From: Ganoderma boninense
Taxonomy: Eukaryota; Basidiomycota; Agaricomycetes; Polyporales; Polyporaceae
Length of the DNA stretch: 64,000 bases
Direction: 5' to 3'
Assembly: GCA_002900995.3 (NCBI GenBank)
Contig: CM035315.1
Span: forward strand, 2,872,814 to 2,936,813
Shown piece after piece: positions 35,653 through 44,590 of this stretch. The position numbers and the translations under genes were made by a program. Within the stretch, counting starts at the first letter, position 1; every line of letters begins with the position of its first letter. A model generated the notes under the pieces. The model was not told the origin of the DNA. It searched no databases and saw only the letters and a list, made by a program, of their open reading frames with translations.

Positions 35653-35825
35653 TGTTGAAGTTCGCGAGGGAGCCTAGAACTAGAACAAGATGAATTGCAT
35701 TTGGCTGAGCTCTGCAAACGCATGAGGGACAAGATACAAGTGAGACGAGCAGATATACTACGTGCTGACTAAGCGTATCTATAACGGGACTTGTACCAAC
35801 AAGACTGCAATCCCAGATTCCAACA
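35653..35825 (-). repeat. 5' LTR of the small Copia-like element
   Basis: A 173-bp direct copy of 34721-34896, differing by a few transitions and a small deletion near the GCAT(AAG)TTGGC position. Confidence 0.75.
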
Positions 35826-36220
35826 ATTACAATAATAGAGCATGTGCACAAATCACAGGTGAGCATGCGGGTAACTGAGCTACTGCAATACTGTTGACGT
35901 CAGCTAATAATCACTTTGAGATGATAGGCGCATAGCATGCGGCACTTTTGGCTGGGTATATGCACATCATGTGTGCCATTGGGGAGGTAGAGGAATGGGC
36001 GTGAGGAGCGGTGGATGTGCAAGGTGGAGAGACATGTATCACAGCAAGTGTGAGGTCAGCACACATTGTACTTATCTATTTTTGTACACTCAAATGGAAT
36101 GCATTAAATAAACTGAGTAACTACCTGAACGAGTGTCAGGCTTCTTTTCTTGATAGCTAGTGTTTTCTGTACTTTTATGGTCAGAATATGAAAGAGAATA
36201 GACATCATTCTAATAAAAAG
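35826..36220. other. Unrecognised AT-rich sequence
   Basis: Between the Copia-like element and the hAT-type MITE. No coding or terminal repeats seen. Confidence 0.4.
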
Positions 36221-36228
36221 GATATGAA

Positions 36229-36804
36229 TAGTGACTTGCAAGTCCCCACCTCAGGCCCTCAAGCCTTCAGGCTGAGCCATGTGCAGGCTGAGCTGAGCTG
36301 GGCCCTCATACAGGGCTTCAGATGGCCTGGGGGCTTGACTTCTAAATTAGGTAGGCCGAGCCATAGGGCCCAAGCCCTGGCATTGTGGTGGGGGTGCCAA
36401 TAGGGTGCCAATGTGGCTGGTTCTTAGTATTTTTTATTAATGTCTATTGTGAAGCCTTCTGGAAGTGCATAAAAATGCTGCTCAACATAGGTTACATCTT
36501 GGTTAACTCCCGGTCACCAAATACTCACACTCAGTGAACACCAACACCCCCAAAACATGACTCTCCGGGTTGTCTCCTGCCTGTATCTTTAGCTAAAGCT
36601 TTGCTATGCGATTTTGCACTAGTAAGTGTATTTTTTATGTTCCTTTTGCTAAATGCCAGTGAGCCCAGGCCTGAGCTGAGCCTTCTCCAAGGCTCAGCTC
36701 AGGCTGTCAGTGAGGGCCCGGCCTGAGTTGTTGGTAGGCCCAAGCCCTCAGAAGCTGAGCCCAAGCCGCAGCTTTCAGGCTGAGCCAGGCCCTGCAAGTC
36801 ACTA
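36229..36804. mobile_element. hAT-type MITE with 8-bp target duplication
   Basis: This 576-bp element has inverted ends TAGTGACTTGCA...TGCAAGTCACTA and is flanked by perfect 8-bp direct repeats GATATGAA at 36221-36228 and 36805-36812. Subterminal regions on both sides are rich in CTGAGC/GGCTCAG words in inverted arrangement. An 8-bp duplication with short terminal inverted repeats is the hAT signature. It has no transposase coding capacity. Confidence 0.85.
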
Positions 36805-36812
36805 GATATGAA

Positions 36813-37412
36813 TATATACAAAAATATGAAGTCACCCATCTTGCTTTTTGTTTCAATACCTAACAATTGCCATTGATTGCTAGTAATTGCAGCCAAATCT
36901 GGCAATGATATTGGACATAAAAAGACCACAATTGTCCGAGTTGGACAGGTTTGACTAGGCCTGAGAATTTAAACATGTTGATGCCCAGTTTCAAACACAT
37001 GTACAACACGGTACATGGACTCAATCTGGGGCCTAAGTATGTATACAATATGAAAGACAGTTGTATGCTACATGTACAAGGGAGCAAGTAGAATAAAGTT
37101 CTATGTACTGTGTGTACATTACTTTGTCTAGAGGGATGCAGTTGCAGCAGACTCAGGACAGATGTGGGATGTAAGAGGCATAGACAGAGTATGGAGGACA
37201 TGCATGGGATCATGATAGAATGGTGTAAATGGGGCATAAAAGGCAGGAGTCTGGGGTTGGGGGGACAACAAGGAAGGAGAGCAGCACCACAGTGGGCTCT
37301 TTGAGCCTCACTTGCATCTGAGTGCCAGGGGTCATCAGAGTGTCATATTCCAGTTTGTTCACCTTGTCTAGTGTGCATACAATGGTTGATCATCATCCAG
37401 CATCACTATTAG
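36813..37412. other. Unrecognised AT-rich sequence
   Basis: Open frames here are short and without motifs. Nothing recognised. Confidence 0.4.
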
Positions 37413-37414
37413 TA

Positions 37415-37953
37415 CCACTCAGACCTGGCAGATTTTTGAAAACACCCAGATTTTTGTGCACTTGGATTTTGAGATGTGGATCGGCGCCATCGTCACAGCT
37501 GTCTCTGGCAGCCCATTCATGAATCCAGTGCTTGCGATATTTTGTAGTGACTGTGTCCTCATCAAGCCTCTCTCTCCATTGAAATCCAAACTTTGTAACC
37601 TACCACCACAATGATGACTCCTAGCACATACTTAGTGCTCCTTCTTCAAATTTGTGGACTTAAACCCCGAGTTCATTGGAGGAATACCTGTAAACTTGTG
37701 TAGATATAGAACTAATTACAATGTCCGAGACAAGGTAGGCTTAGGTAGCCTGAGGCATGGGTAAATGAGGTGGACATTAATATTGTCGACATTAATATAA
37801 GAGCCGTCATATAGTTTCAGCGCTGCATTTTGATGGGCCTGCCGGAGACAGCTGTGACGACGGCGCCGATCCACATCTCAAAATCCAAGTGCACAAAAAT
37901 CTGGGCACCTCCAAAAATCTGGGTGCCTCCAAAAATCTGCCAGGTCTGAGCGG
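37415..37953. mobile_element. TA-flanked inverted-repeat element (mariner-like MITE)
   Basis: A 539-bp segment with long imperfect inverted repeats: about 80-100 bp from CCACTCAGACCTGGCAG at the left is mirrored by CTGCCAGGTCTGAGCGG at the right. It is bordered on both sides by TA (37413-37414 and 37954-37955), the Tc1/mariner target. The right arm carries two tandem copies of an 18-bp AAAATCTGGG(C/T)(A/G)CCTCCA unit that the left arm has only partly. No transposase is encoded. Confidence 0.65.
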
Positions 37954-38050
37954 TACTGTTATTAAAAAAAGAGGTGTGCAGAGGTGGGAGTTGACAGAGA
38001 TAGATGGAGTTGCACAGCGCAGTGGCAAGACATTGTGTGAATAGTGTTGT

Positions 38051-38494
38051 TGTCACAGCCTATTGACTGCACCACCAAACAAACAAACAAAGGGGCTCAC
38101 TGATGGGGTACACAGGGGGTGGCAACAGGAGGGAAGAGGATAGATTGCCTAGACTAGAAGGTGCAGAGGGGCAGGGGCTGTTAGGCTGCCTACAGTGGAA
38201 GGGGGGGAAGAACAGAAGACAGAATCATTCAATCTGAGGTTCTTGATCCCACATCACAGCCCTTTATATATTACATGGGAACGGCACACAGACCATCAGT
38301 TCAGGGCAGGTCCTGGGACCTGTCGCAGGTGAGAAAATGATCTAAGAAGCAGACAAGGTAGGGAAAGAGATAAGATAAAAGGAAGAGATGAGATAAAGGA
38401 AAGGGAGATAAGATAAAGGAAAAGATAAAATGAACCAAGAGATAACTTGTCCTGATAAGATGCCAGACTAAGCGTGGTGTGAAAAACTGTGACA
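38051..38494 (-). repeat. 3' LTR of Gypsy A
   Basis: A 444-bp LTR, TGTCACAG...CTGTGACA. It differs from the 5' LTR by about nine transitions and one short indel as counted by eye. Confidence 0.9.
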
Positions 38495-40902
38495 CTACCC
38501 CTCTTCAAGACTTGAGCTCCAGCAAAACGTTCAAGCCAAACATGCCGGTTAAACTGCCTCTAGACTGGGCGTGGGTTTGTGAGTGAGATGGGCTGTGCGG
38601 CCTCTAGGTGTGCGACATGAAACTCATCCAACAGGTCCTTGCAATGTCTGACATTCCGTACTGGCTCCCAGGTGGCTTCGCTAACATCGTATCCCACCCA
38701 CTTCACCAAGTACTAGACATATCCATAGTAGGTCTTTGAGTCAAGTATCTTTTCAACTTCAAACTTGTCATGGCCTTCTACTTTGATGGGGTCAGGCTTG
38801 GTTGGATTTCGGTCACCGATCTTGTCTTCATGGTAAGGAATAAGCTTTGAGGCATGGAAAACTGGGTGGACCTTGTTCTGTGGAGGCAGCTGGAGTTTGA
38901 AGTCTGCAGGCCCTACTTGCTCGATGATCTCATAGGGGCCAAAGTTCTTGGCTGACAACTTGGTGGCTGACTGTTTGGTCTTGAGGTCCTTTCCTTTGAG
39001 CAGTACTTTGTCTCCAACCTTGAACGGCACCTAGCTCTTGTACTGATCATAGTACCACTTCATCTGCTCAGCGGCCAAAGTCAGAGAGGCTTGTGCCTGT
39101 TCTCGGGCTTCCGTGCAGTTTTAGAATATTTCTTCAAGAGTTGGGAAGCCCAGCTCTCCTTGTATGCCCGGAGCCATCTTGGGGTTGTAGCCATACTCGA
39201 CGAAGAAGGGGGACAGGCCGGTAGACTCATGTGCCATGTTGTGGTATGAAAACTCTGCTGAGGCGAAGAGGGTGGCCCAGTCGTTGGGTCGGTGTTCAGT
39301 GAATATCCGCAAGTATTGTTCCAATGACTGGTTGACCCATTCAGTCTGTCCATCCGTCTGAGAGTGGTATGCCATTGACATTGATGCCCGGATTCCCAGC
39401 TTCTTGCAAAACTCCTTGAAGAGTGTGCTCGCGAACTGTGTTCCCCTATCTGAGATGACTTGCCATGGGAGGCCATGTAGCTTCAGGATGTGTTCATATA
39501 TGAGCTCAGCAGCATCCGAGGCTGAGAAGTGGTCATCACATGCAAAGAAGTGAGATCGTTTCATTAGCCGATCTACTACCATGGCGATTGCTGTATATGT
39601 GTTGCCATTCTTGTCATAGGACTTGGGAAGTTGGGTGATGAGGTCTATGCTCCACACTTCCCATGAGCCTGCTGGGACTTCGTTTGGCTGTAAGAGACTG
39701 TATGGGGAAATCTGTGATGCTTTGTTTCATTGGCATGTGTCACAGCCTTTGACGTACTTCTTGACATCAATTGTGATTCCTGGCCACCAGTAGTTGTGAG
39801 TGATGAGTTTCTGAGTCTTCCATCGGCCTGGGTGTCCAGCGAGTAGTGTGTTGTGGTGGAGCTTTAGCAGGTCAAGCTGCAGTTGTCTATCCTTTGGCAC
39901 ATAAACTTTGCCTCTACGGAGGAGCAAGCTATTCTCGAAGTTCTATTCCTGTAGTGCCTTTCCAAACTCCCGGGGGCTGCTGTTGAGCAGTGACCTATAA
40001 TCCTTGGTCATCGTGTCGTCTTCTAGTGCCTTTTTGATCCTTTCCAATAGTTGTTCATCGTCAACCTCTGAGGTGTGCCCTGGCTGTATTGCTTTGATCG
40101 CAAAAAACTCCGGCTTCAAAAGGGTTTGTCCAGCATTGTCACTGCTTACCCCCTCTTCATGATCTGGCCTCCTGGACAGAGGGTCCGCACGAAGCATGGT
40201 TTTTCCGGGGCGGTGTTGCAGGTTGAAGTTGAATCGTGAAAGGAAAAGACTCCAGCGAGCTTGTCGTCAAGTGAGCTTCTGGGCCTATCAGAAGTAGGTA
40301 AGGTTGAGGTGATCGGACCAGATTTTCACAGGGATTGGATGTCCTTCCAAATAGTGACAGTATTCTTCTAACGCTCGTATGATTGCCAGTAGCTCCTTGT
40401 CATAGATCTCATAGTTGCATTCATGTTCATTTAATGACTTAGAGTAGAAAGCAGCAGGGTGCCAGAGGTTGTCTTCTCTGAGCTGTTCTAACACTACCCC
40501 AGTTGCGAAGTCAGATGAGTCGGTCTCTAGCCAGAATGGTGCAGTGTCGCTAGGGATTCTCAAGATTGGAGCTGTTGTAAACACAGTTTTGAGGGCCTGG
40601 AATGCTTGTTCTTGTGCTTCTTCCCACTGCTACGGAGAGTCTTTGCATGTTAGAACAGTTAAGGGACAGGCAATCTTAGAGAAGTCCTTGATGAACCGCC
40701 GGTAGAAGTTGGCCAGACCTAAAAATGCCTGGACATGCTTGACCTTGGTTGGAGTTGGCCAGTTCTTAATGTCTTCAACCTTTGTGGGATCCATCGTGAT
40801 CGAGTCTTTGGAGATGATCAGGCCTAGGAACTCGACTGATGGCTGCTCAAACCTGCACTTTTCTGGCTTGACAAAGAGGTCAGTACCTCGTAGCTTTACT
40901 AG

Positions 40903-41529
40903 CCAAGACTAGACAGCCTCAACAAAGTCTAAATAAAAATCCTAAGTATCAATGTAACAGCAACTTGAATAGATACTTGTAGTCTAGTCAATGTACATAA
41001 CTATATATGTCCCATACACTATATAAGCCTATAACATAGAATGAACACAAGATATATTGATGTTGAAGTTGACCTACATCTCTTGATTTTTCCCAAGTCC
41101 AGCAGCAGGGGGTACATATAGCTTATATTACCTTGTCTAGTATAAGCCTTTGTGGTGTAGTGGGCTAAGCTGTCTGCACAGCTCAGTGCTGTGCTGGAAT
41201 AGCAAGAGGCTGAGGGTTCAATCCTGGGTGGTGGCAGTAATAAATGTTTTATTAAAATTTGCAGCTTTTGCAGTATGCTTGTCTTTGAGTATGGCATGCT
41301 TATATTGTGTTTAAAGCTTTATAAAACCAGTCCAGACAATGTTCAGTCTTATTCATATGTCTACCGCATGCTACTATAGTGCTACTCTGCACTATTTAGT
41401 GCTATTGTGGAACTACTCTTTCTGGGAACCTCTCAAATATTACCTAACATGTTACTACTGTTCTAATAGTCTAATATTTTCTAATTATACCTTTTCATAT
41501 CTCATTGGCAAAGGCTGGTTTTCCAGATG
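40903..41529. mobile_element. 627-bp insertion with 5-bp target duplication in Gypsy A
   Basis: The pol reading of element A continues exactly across this segment if it is removed together with one ACTAG (40898-40902 and 41530-41534), giving VLQKLVKLRGTDLF. That defines a clean insertion with a 5-bp duplication. Clear terminal inverted repeats or LTRs are not visible. The interior carries a tRNA-like block. The class is undetermined: possibly a SINE or a MITE. Confidence 0.7.
41147..41240 (+). ncRNA. tRNA-like block, candidate SINE promoter
   Basis: TGGTGTAGTGGGCTAAGC resembles a pol III A box and GGGTTCAATCC a B box. They lie about 60 nt apart within GCC...GGC ends that pair partly. D, anticodon and T arms fold poorly, so this is tRNA-derived at most. 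It lies inside the 627-bp insertion. Confidence 0.4.
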
Positions 41530-42480
41530 ACTAGTTTTTGTAGTACTCATTCTGTGAGCTGCTGGTGTAGTGTGAGGTCATCTGTGAAGATGAAGATGTT
41601 GTCGATGTAGACTACAACGTGTCCTGTGGCGATTTCCTCCTTGAGTACTTTGTTCATCATAGCTTGGAAGGTGCTTGGTGCATTGCAGAGGCCGAAGGTC
41701 ATTACCGTTGGCTCGTACAGTCCACGGTGAGTGATAAATGCTGCCTTTTCTTCATCACCCTCCTGTATGCGGACATTGTTGTATCCCCATCTCAGGTCTA
41801 AGGAGGTGAAAATTGACAACTGAGAGAGTCGGTTGATCAAGTCCAGTATCCGTGGTATGGGAAACTTGTCCTTCTTGGTGTTAGGAACAGACCAGCCGCT
41901 GAACCAGCTACGCCAAAAGGACGCAATGTCAAGCTTGGCTTGACACTTGGCTGGTACTATATATGTAGCTCGTAATGCCTGTTCATGACACTTGGTAGTG
42001 GCATTGAGGGCGCAATAGTCCTGGACTAGCCGTAAACTCCCATCCTTCTTCTTGACAAAGAAAACTGGTGCTACAGCAGGGCTCTTGGAACGTCGGATAT
42101 ATCTCTTGCTTTCCTGCTCATTGATCCAACCATCCAGTGAGTTTCGTTCCTGGAGGTTTAACGGGTAAAGCTTGGCTGGCTTAGGCAATGTTGCACCTTC
42201 TGCTAACTCGATTGGATGGTCGTAGGGCTTGCGTGTTGGCATCTGTTCTGATGCTGTCTTGGAGAAGACATCACCATACTGGTGGTAATGTGTGGGAACA
42301 TGACTAGACCAGTATCCCTTGTCTTGTTGTCCCAGTGTTTCTTCCTTCTTCTCTTCGACACGTGCTCGCAGTATCCTAGCATCAGGGTCATCTGAAAACT
42401 TCATCCAGTGCACAAACTGTTCAGTATTGTCCCAGGGATCTGGTTCAAGCTGACCGTAGCTGTCTCGTGCAAACTCAATG

Positions 42481-42658
42481 CTATATTTGGTATTCAAATC
42501 AAATTAATGATTTGGCCTGTAACTTATAGGTTTGCCACCTGTGGGTTGTAGGTGAAAAGTTGATTGGATTTGTGTGGATCCCAATCAAGCCTCTGAAAGT
42601 GGCCAAACTCACAGGTTCAGATCCCAATCAACTATAGGTTGACCTATGTTCAGCCTTA
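42481..42658. mobile_element. Truncated copy of the 0.5-kb hAT MITE family
   Basis: These 178 bp match the right part of the complete element at 61025-61555 almost base for base (from CTATATTTGG to the GACCTATGTTCAGCCTTA end). The left end is missing. It interrupts the pol frame of Gypsy A. Confidence 0.8.
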
Positions 42659-43208
42659 AACTCCTCTAACCAGGGCTCGTCTATAGCTTGGACCTCTTCT
42701 TCCTGTGTCAGCAGTTCCTTGGGGTGGTATGCAGCTGGGCACCGTGTGAAGTTGACTTGTCCATTTTTCCAATCGATTTCAGGGTTGTGTTCCCTCAAGA
42801 AGGTCATCCCAATAATGAGGTCTCGATTCCCAATGTCAGTAACCAAAAATGACTGCCAACTGGTGTGTTTTCCAATGGTGACCATGCATCATGTGTAGTG
42901 GGTGATGAGGCCCTTCTTGTTCTCTGTTGCATCAGTGTTGAACACTCGTATGTCCCTAGAAAGCCGCCACAATTCTAAACCATGTTCCTGAACAAACTGA
43001 TAGTGTGCAAAACTAGAGTAGGCTCCACAGTCTACTAGGGCTTCTGTCTGGATTTCACATTTGCCTTGCTTGAAGGTGAGTCCTAGATCTAATGATTGCT
43101 TTTGCCTGCGAGATGAGGCAAGGTATATATAATGTGATCTAGGTACAAAAGACTCCTCTAAGTGGCTTACGCTACTACATATAGACCGGATGTTACGACC
43201 AGACTTCG

Positions 43209-43502
43209 TTACATCCGCTGGAGAAAATCCTGCTCGTCAGCCTCGACGATCCATGCAGTAGTCTCCTGCTCTAAGGCCTTGCTCTTCTTCTCAAACTCCT
43301 TGAGCGCATTGATGACAAACTCCATTCGGTCTTGATCTTGACTGTCTTCACCCATAGTGCATACCCGAGTGCCTTTTGCCTTTGTCGTGTCTGGGAGCTT
43401 GTAGTACCCTTTGTATACCGGGTTTCGACACTTGACACCAGTCTTGAAGGGATGCCGACCACAGCGGAAACAGAGCTTCTTGGCAAGCCATTCCTCCTGC
43501 TC
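43209..43502 (-). pseudogene. 3' part of Gypsy A gag (zinc-knuckle region)
   Basis: This piece of gag continues the frame from 48835-50800 after removal of chromovirus B. It holds a cysteine-rich CFRCGRHPFKTGVKC motif, a knuckle-like nucleic-acid-binding element, and an acidic C-terminus ending at a TAA at 43209-43211. Confidence 0.8.
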
Positions 43503-43507
43503 CTTGG

Positions 43508-43977
43508 TGTTACGAACACCCCGTTTAGCGCCTACCTTAGCACCTAGGTTTCCTTTCTCGATTAGTTTACGTCCAATGTCGTCCTTGTTGTCCTCCATAG
43601 CCTTGTAAACCCTCCGCATTGTTTCCAAGTACAATAGCTCCTGTCTCCCCATTGTTCCCCTGTTGTTTCCCGTCGCTATTGTTCCCTACACCATTGTTCT
43701 CCCTTTCCGTTCCCGCGACCGTAGTTACCATTGTACTCTGTTCCCATGGACCTGCACATGTATATAAGGACTGTAGCCTGCTACCTGGGGACCCTAGTTT
43801 CGACCTCTTGTCCCCAGGTGAGCCCCACTGTATTTCCCTTGTAGATACTTCACTCAATACACTCTTGTCCCCAGCCTGACTGTTGAGCCCTGCTCCGCTC
43901 TCGCTGCACAAGCGCTCGTCAACACCCTTGCTCATCTCGTAAGCCTCCCTGATCTTACTCGACAGCCAGTCATAACA
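43508..43977 (+). repeat. 5' LTR of chromovirus B, with TATA box and predicted RNA start
   Basis: A 470-bp LTR, TGTTACGAACACC...CATAACA. TATATAAGG at 43761-43769 is followed about 30 nt later by the AGTTTCGACCT (43796-43806) expected at the transcript 5' end. About a dozen differences, nearly all transitions, separate it from the 3' LTR. Confidence 0.95.
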
Positions 43978-43990
43978 TTAGGTCGAAACT
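43978..43990 (+). promoter_or_regulatory. Self-priming-type primer-binding site of chromovirus B
   Basis: AGGTCGAAACT (43980-43990), two bases after the 5' LTR, is the exact reverse complement of AGTTTCGACCT in the LTR. No match to a tRNA 3' end (TGG...) is seen. In Tf1 and related elements the RNA 5' end folds back to this position as the primer. Confidence 0.75.
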
Positions 43991-44404
43991 TCTACACGAG
44001 CACTGGTGTACTCTACCCACATTCCTTTTTCTCTTGTACGGTACGCACTTAGATCCTCTGTGTTGGCCTAGCGTAGTACGCACTCTAGTCACACCATCGG
44101 ACGTGGTCTCGGCACAACCTGAGGCTTGCCACTCTCAGTGGTACAGTACGCGGAAAGCTCCTAACACGAGACCCCGGTACTGACAGAAGTGGTCCGCCTC
44201 ACGGCGTGGGAGGCTAGAGAAAGGCGGTGAAACAAAGCCAAGGCAGAACACCCTTGGGCCCATGTCCCTTGGGCTAAGACACAGCAATAGGCCGAGGAGG
44301 CTGAGCAAACAGTGTTGGATCGTGCACCCGCCGTGTTCATTCCTGGGATAGGAAGCGAGGCATCCCACAACACCCACCTAGAAACCCTCGATCACCCCAC
44401 TGCT

Positions 44405-44554
44405 ATGTCCGCCATCCCGCCACCTCAGGCTGAACAACTCCAAACACTGAAAGCGCAGATTGAAGCGCTGCAAGTGCAGTTGTTGCAGGTAGAGATCAAG
44501 CGGCTTGGTGAAAGGCTCGCCGCAGCCACACTAGCCAAGGAGGAGGGTTTCTGA
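44405..44554 (+). pseudogene. Residual gag of chromovirus B (C-terminal 49 codons)
   Basis: An ATG at 44405 opens a short coiled-coil-like frame (QTLKAQIEALQVQLLQVEIKRL) ending KEEGF at a TGA (44552-44554). It corresponds to the C-terminal tail of gag in element C (...AALQAQVKAMEEK... to KKEGF, stop). The capsid-like domain and zinc knuckle present in element C are absent. An upstream in-frame start at 44312 is also possible. Confidence 0.7.
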
Positions 44555-44590
44555 TTCGAGCCACACTGGACGCTGCGCGTGCTGGCTCGA
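44545..44590 (+). promoter_or_regulatory. Predicted -1 ribosomal frameshift signal (gag-pol)
   Basis: The heptamer G GGT TTC (44545-44551) matches the X XXY YYZ rule in the gag frame and is followed at once by the gag TGA. Four bases later TCGAGCCA (44556-44563) can pair with TGGCTCGA (44583-44590), an 8-bp stem with a 19-nt loop. Pol is open in the -1 frame from here. The same arrangement with compensatory changes occurs in element C. Confidence 0.8.

Larger units (their letters stand above)
34721..35825 (-). mobile_element. Small non-autonomous Copia-like LTR retroelement
   Basis: Two direct repeats of 176 and 173 bp begin TGTTG and end CAACA, flanking about 756 bp. On the minus strand a purine tract GAGGGGGAG abuts the left repeat (34897-34905), as Copia elements have before the 3' LTR, giving minus orientation. 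The interior shows no Copia integrase or reverse transcriptase motifs, so the element is non-autonomous or internally deleted. The five bases flanking each end do not match, so a rearrangement or secondary loss is likely. Confidence 0.7.
38495..43208 (-). pseudogene. pol of Gypsy A, broken by stops and insertions
   Basis: Read from 43208 downwards: a protease-like ALVDCGAYSSF (DCG in place of DSG), RT with a YIDN motif in place of YLDD (about 41600), RNase H (WLETDSSDFATG, NYEIYDKELLAIIRALE, about 40300-40570), an integrase zinc-binding HH-CC stretch (about 39740-39880), an integrase core with ISDRGTQFASTLF and MAYHSQTDGQTEWVNQ (about 39300-39500), and a chromodomain FEVEKILD...YLVKWVGYD (about 38640-38760). 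Stops occur inside the chromodomain, integrase, RNase H, RT and protease; most read as TAG/TAA/TGA where relatives have CAG/CAA/CGA. Two insertions (40903-41529 and 42481-42658) interrupt it. Pol begins in the -1 frame relative to gag. Confidence 0.88.

Noticed and set aside
34721..35825. Treating the two 175-bp repeats as a simple segmental duplication
   Set aside because: TG...CA ends and the adjoining purine tract on the expected strand fit LTRs better.
43209..43260. Frameshift heptamer at the gag-pol junction of Gypsy A
   Set aside because: Pol is in the -1 frame there too, but no X XXY YYZ heptamer is present near the gag stop in this decayed copy.
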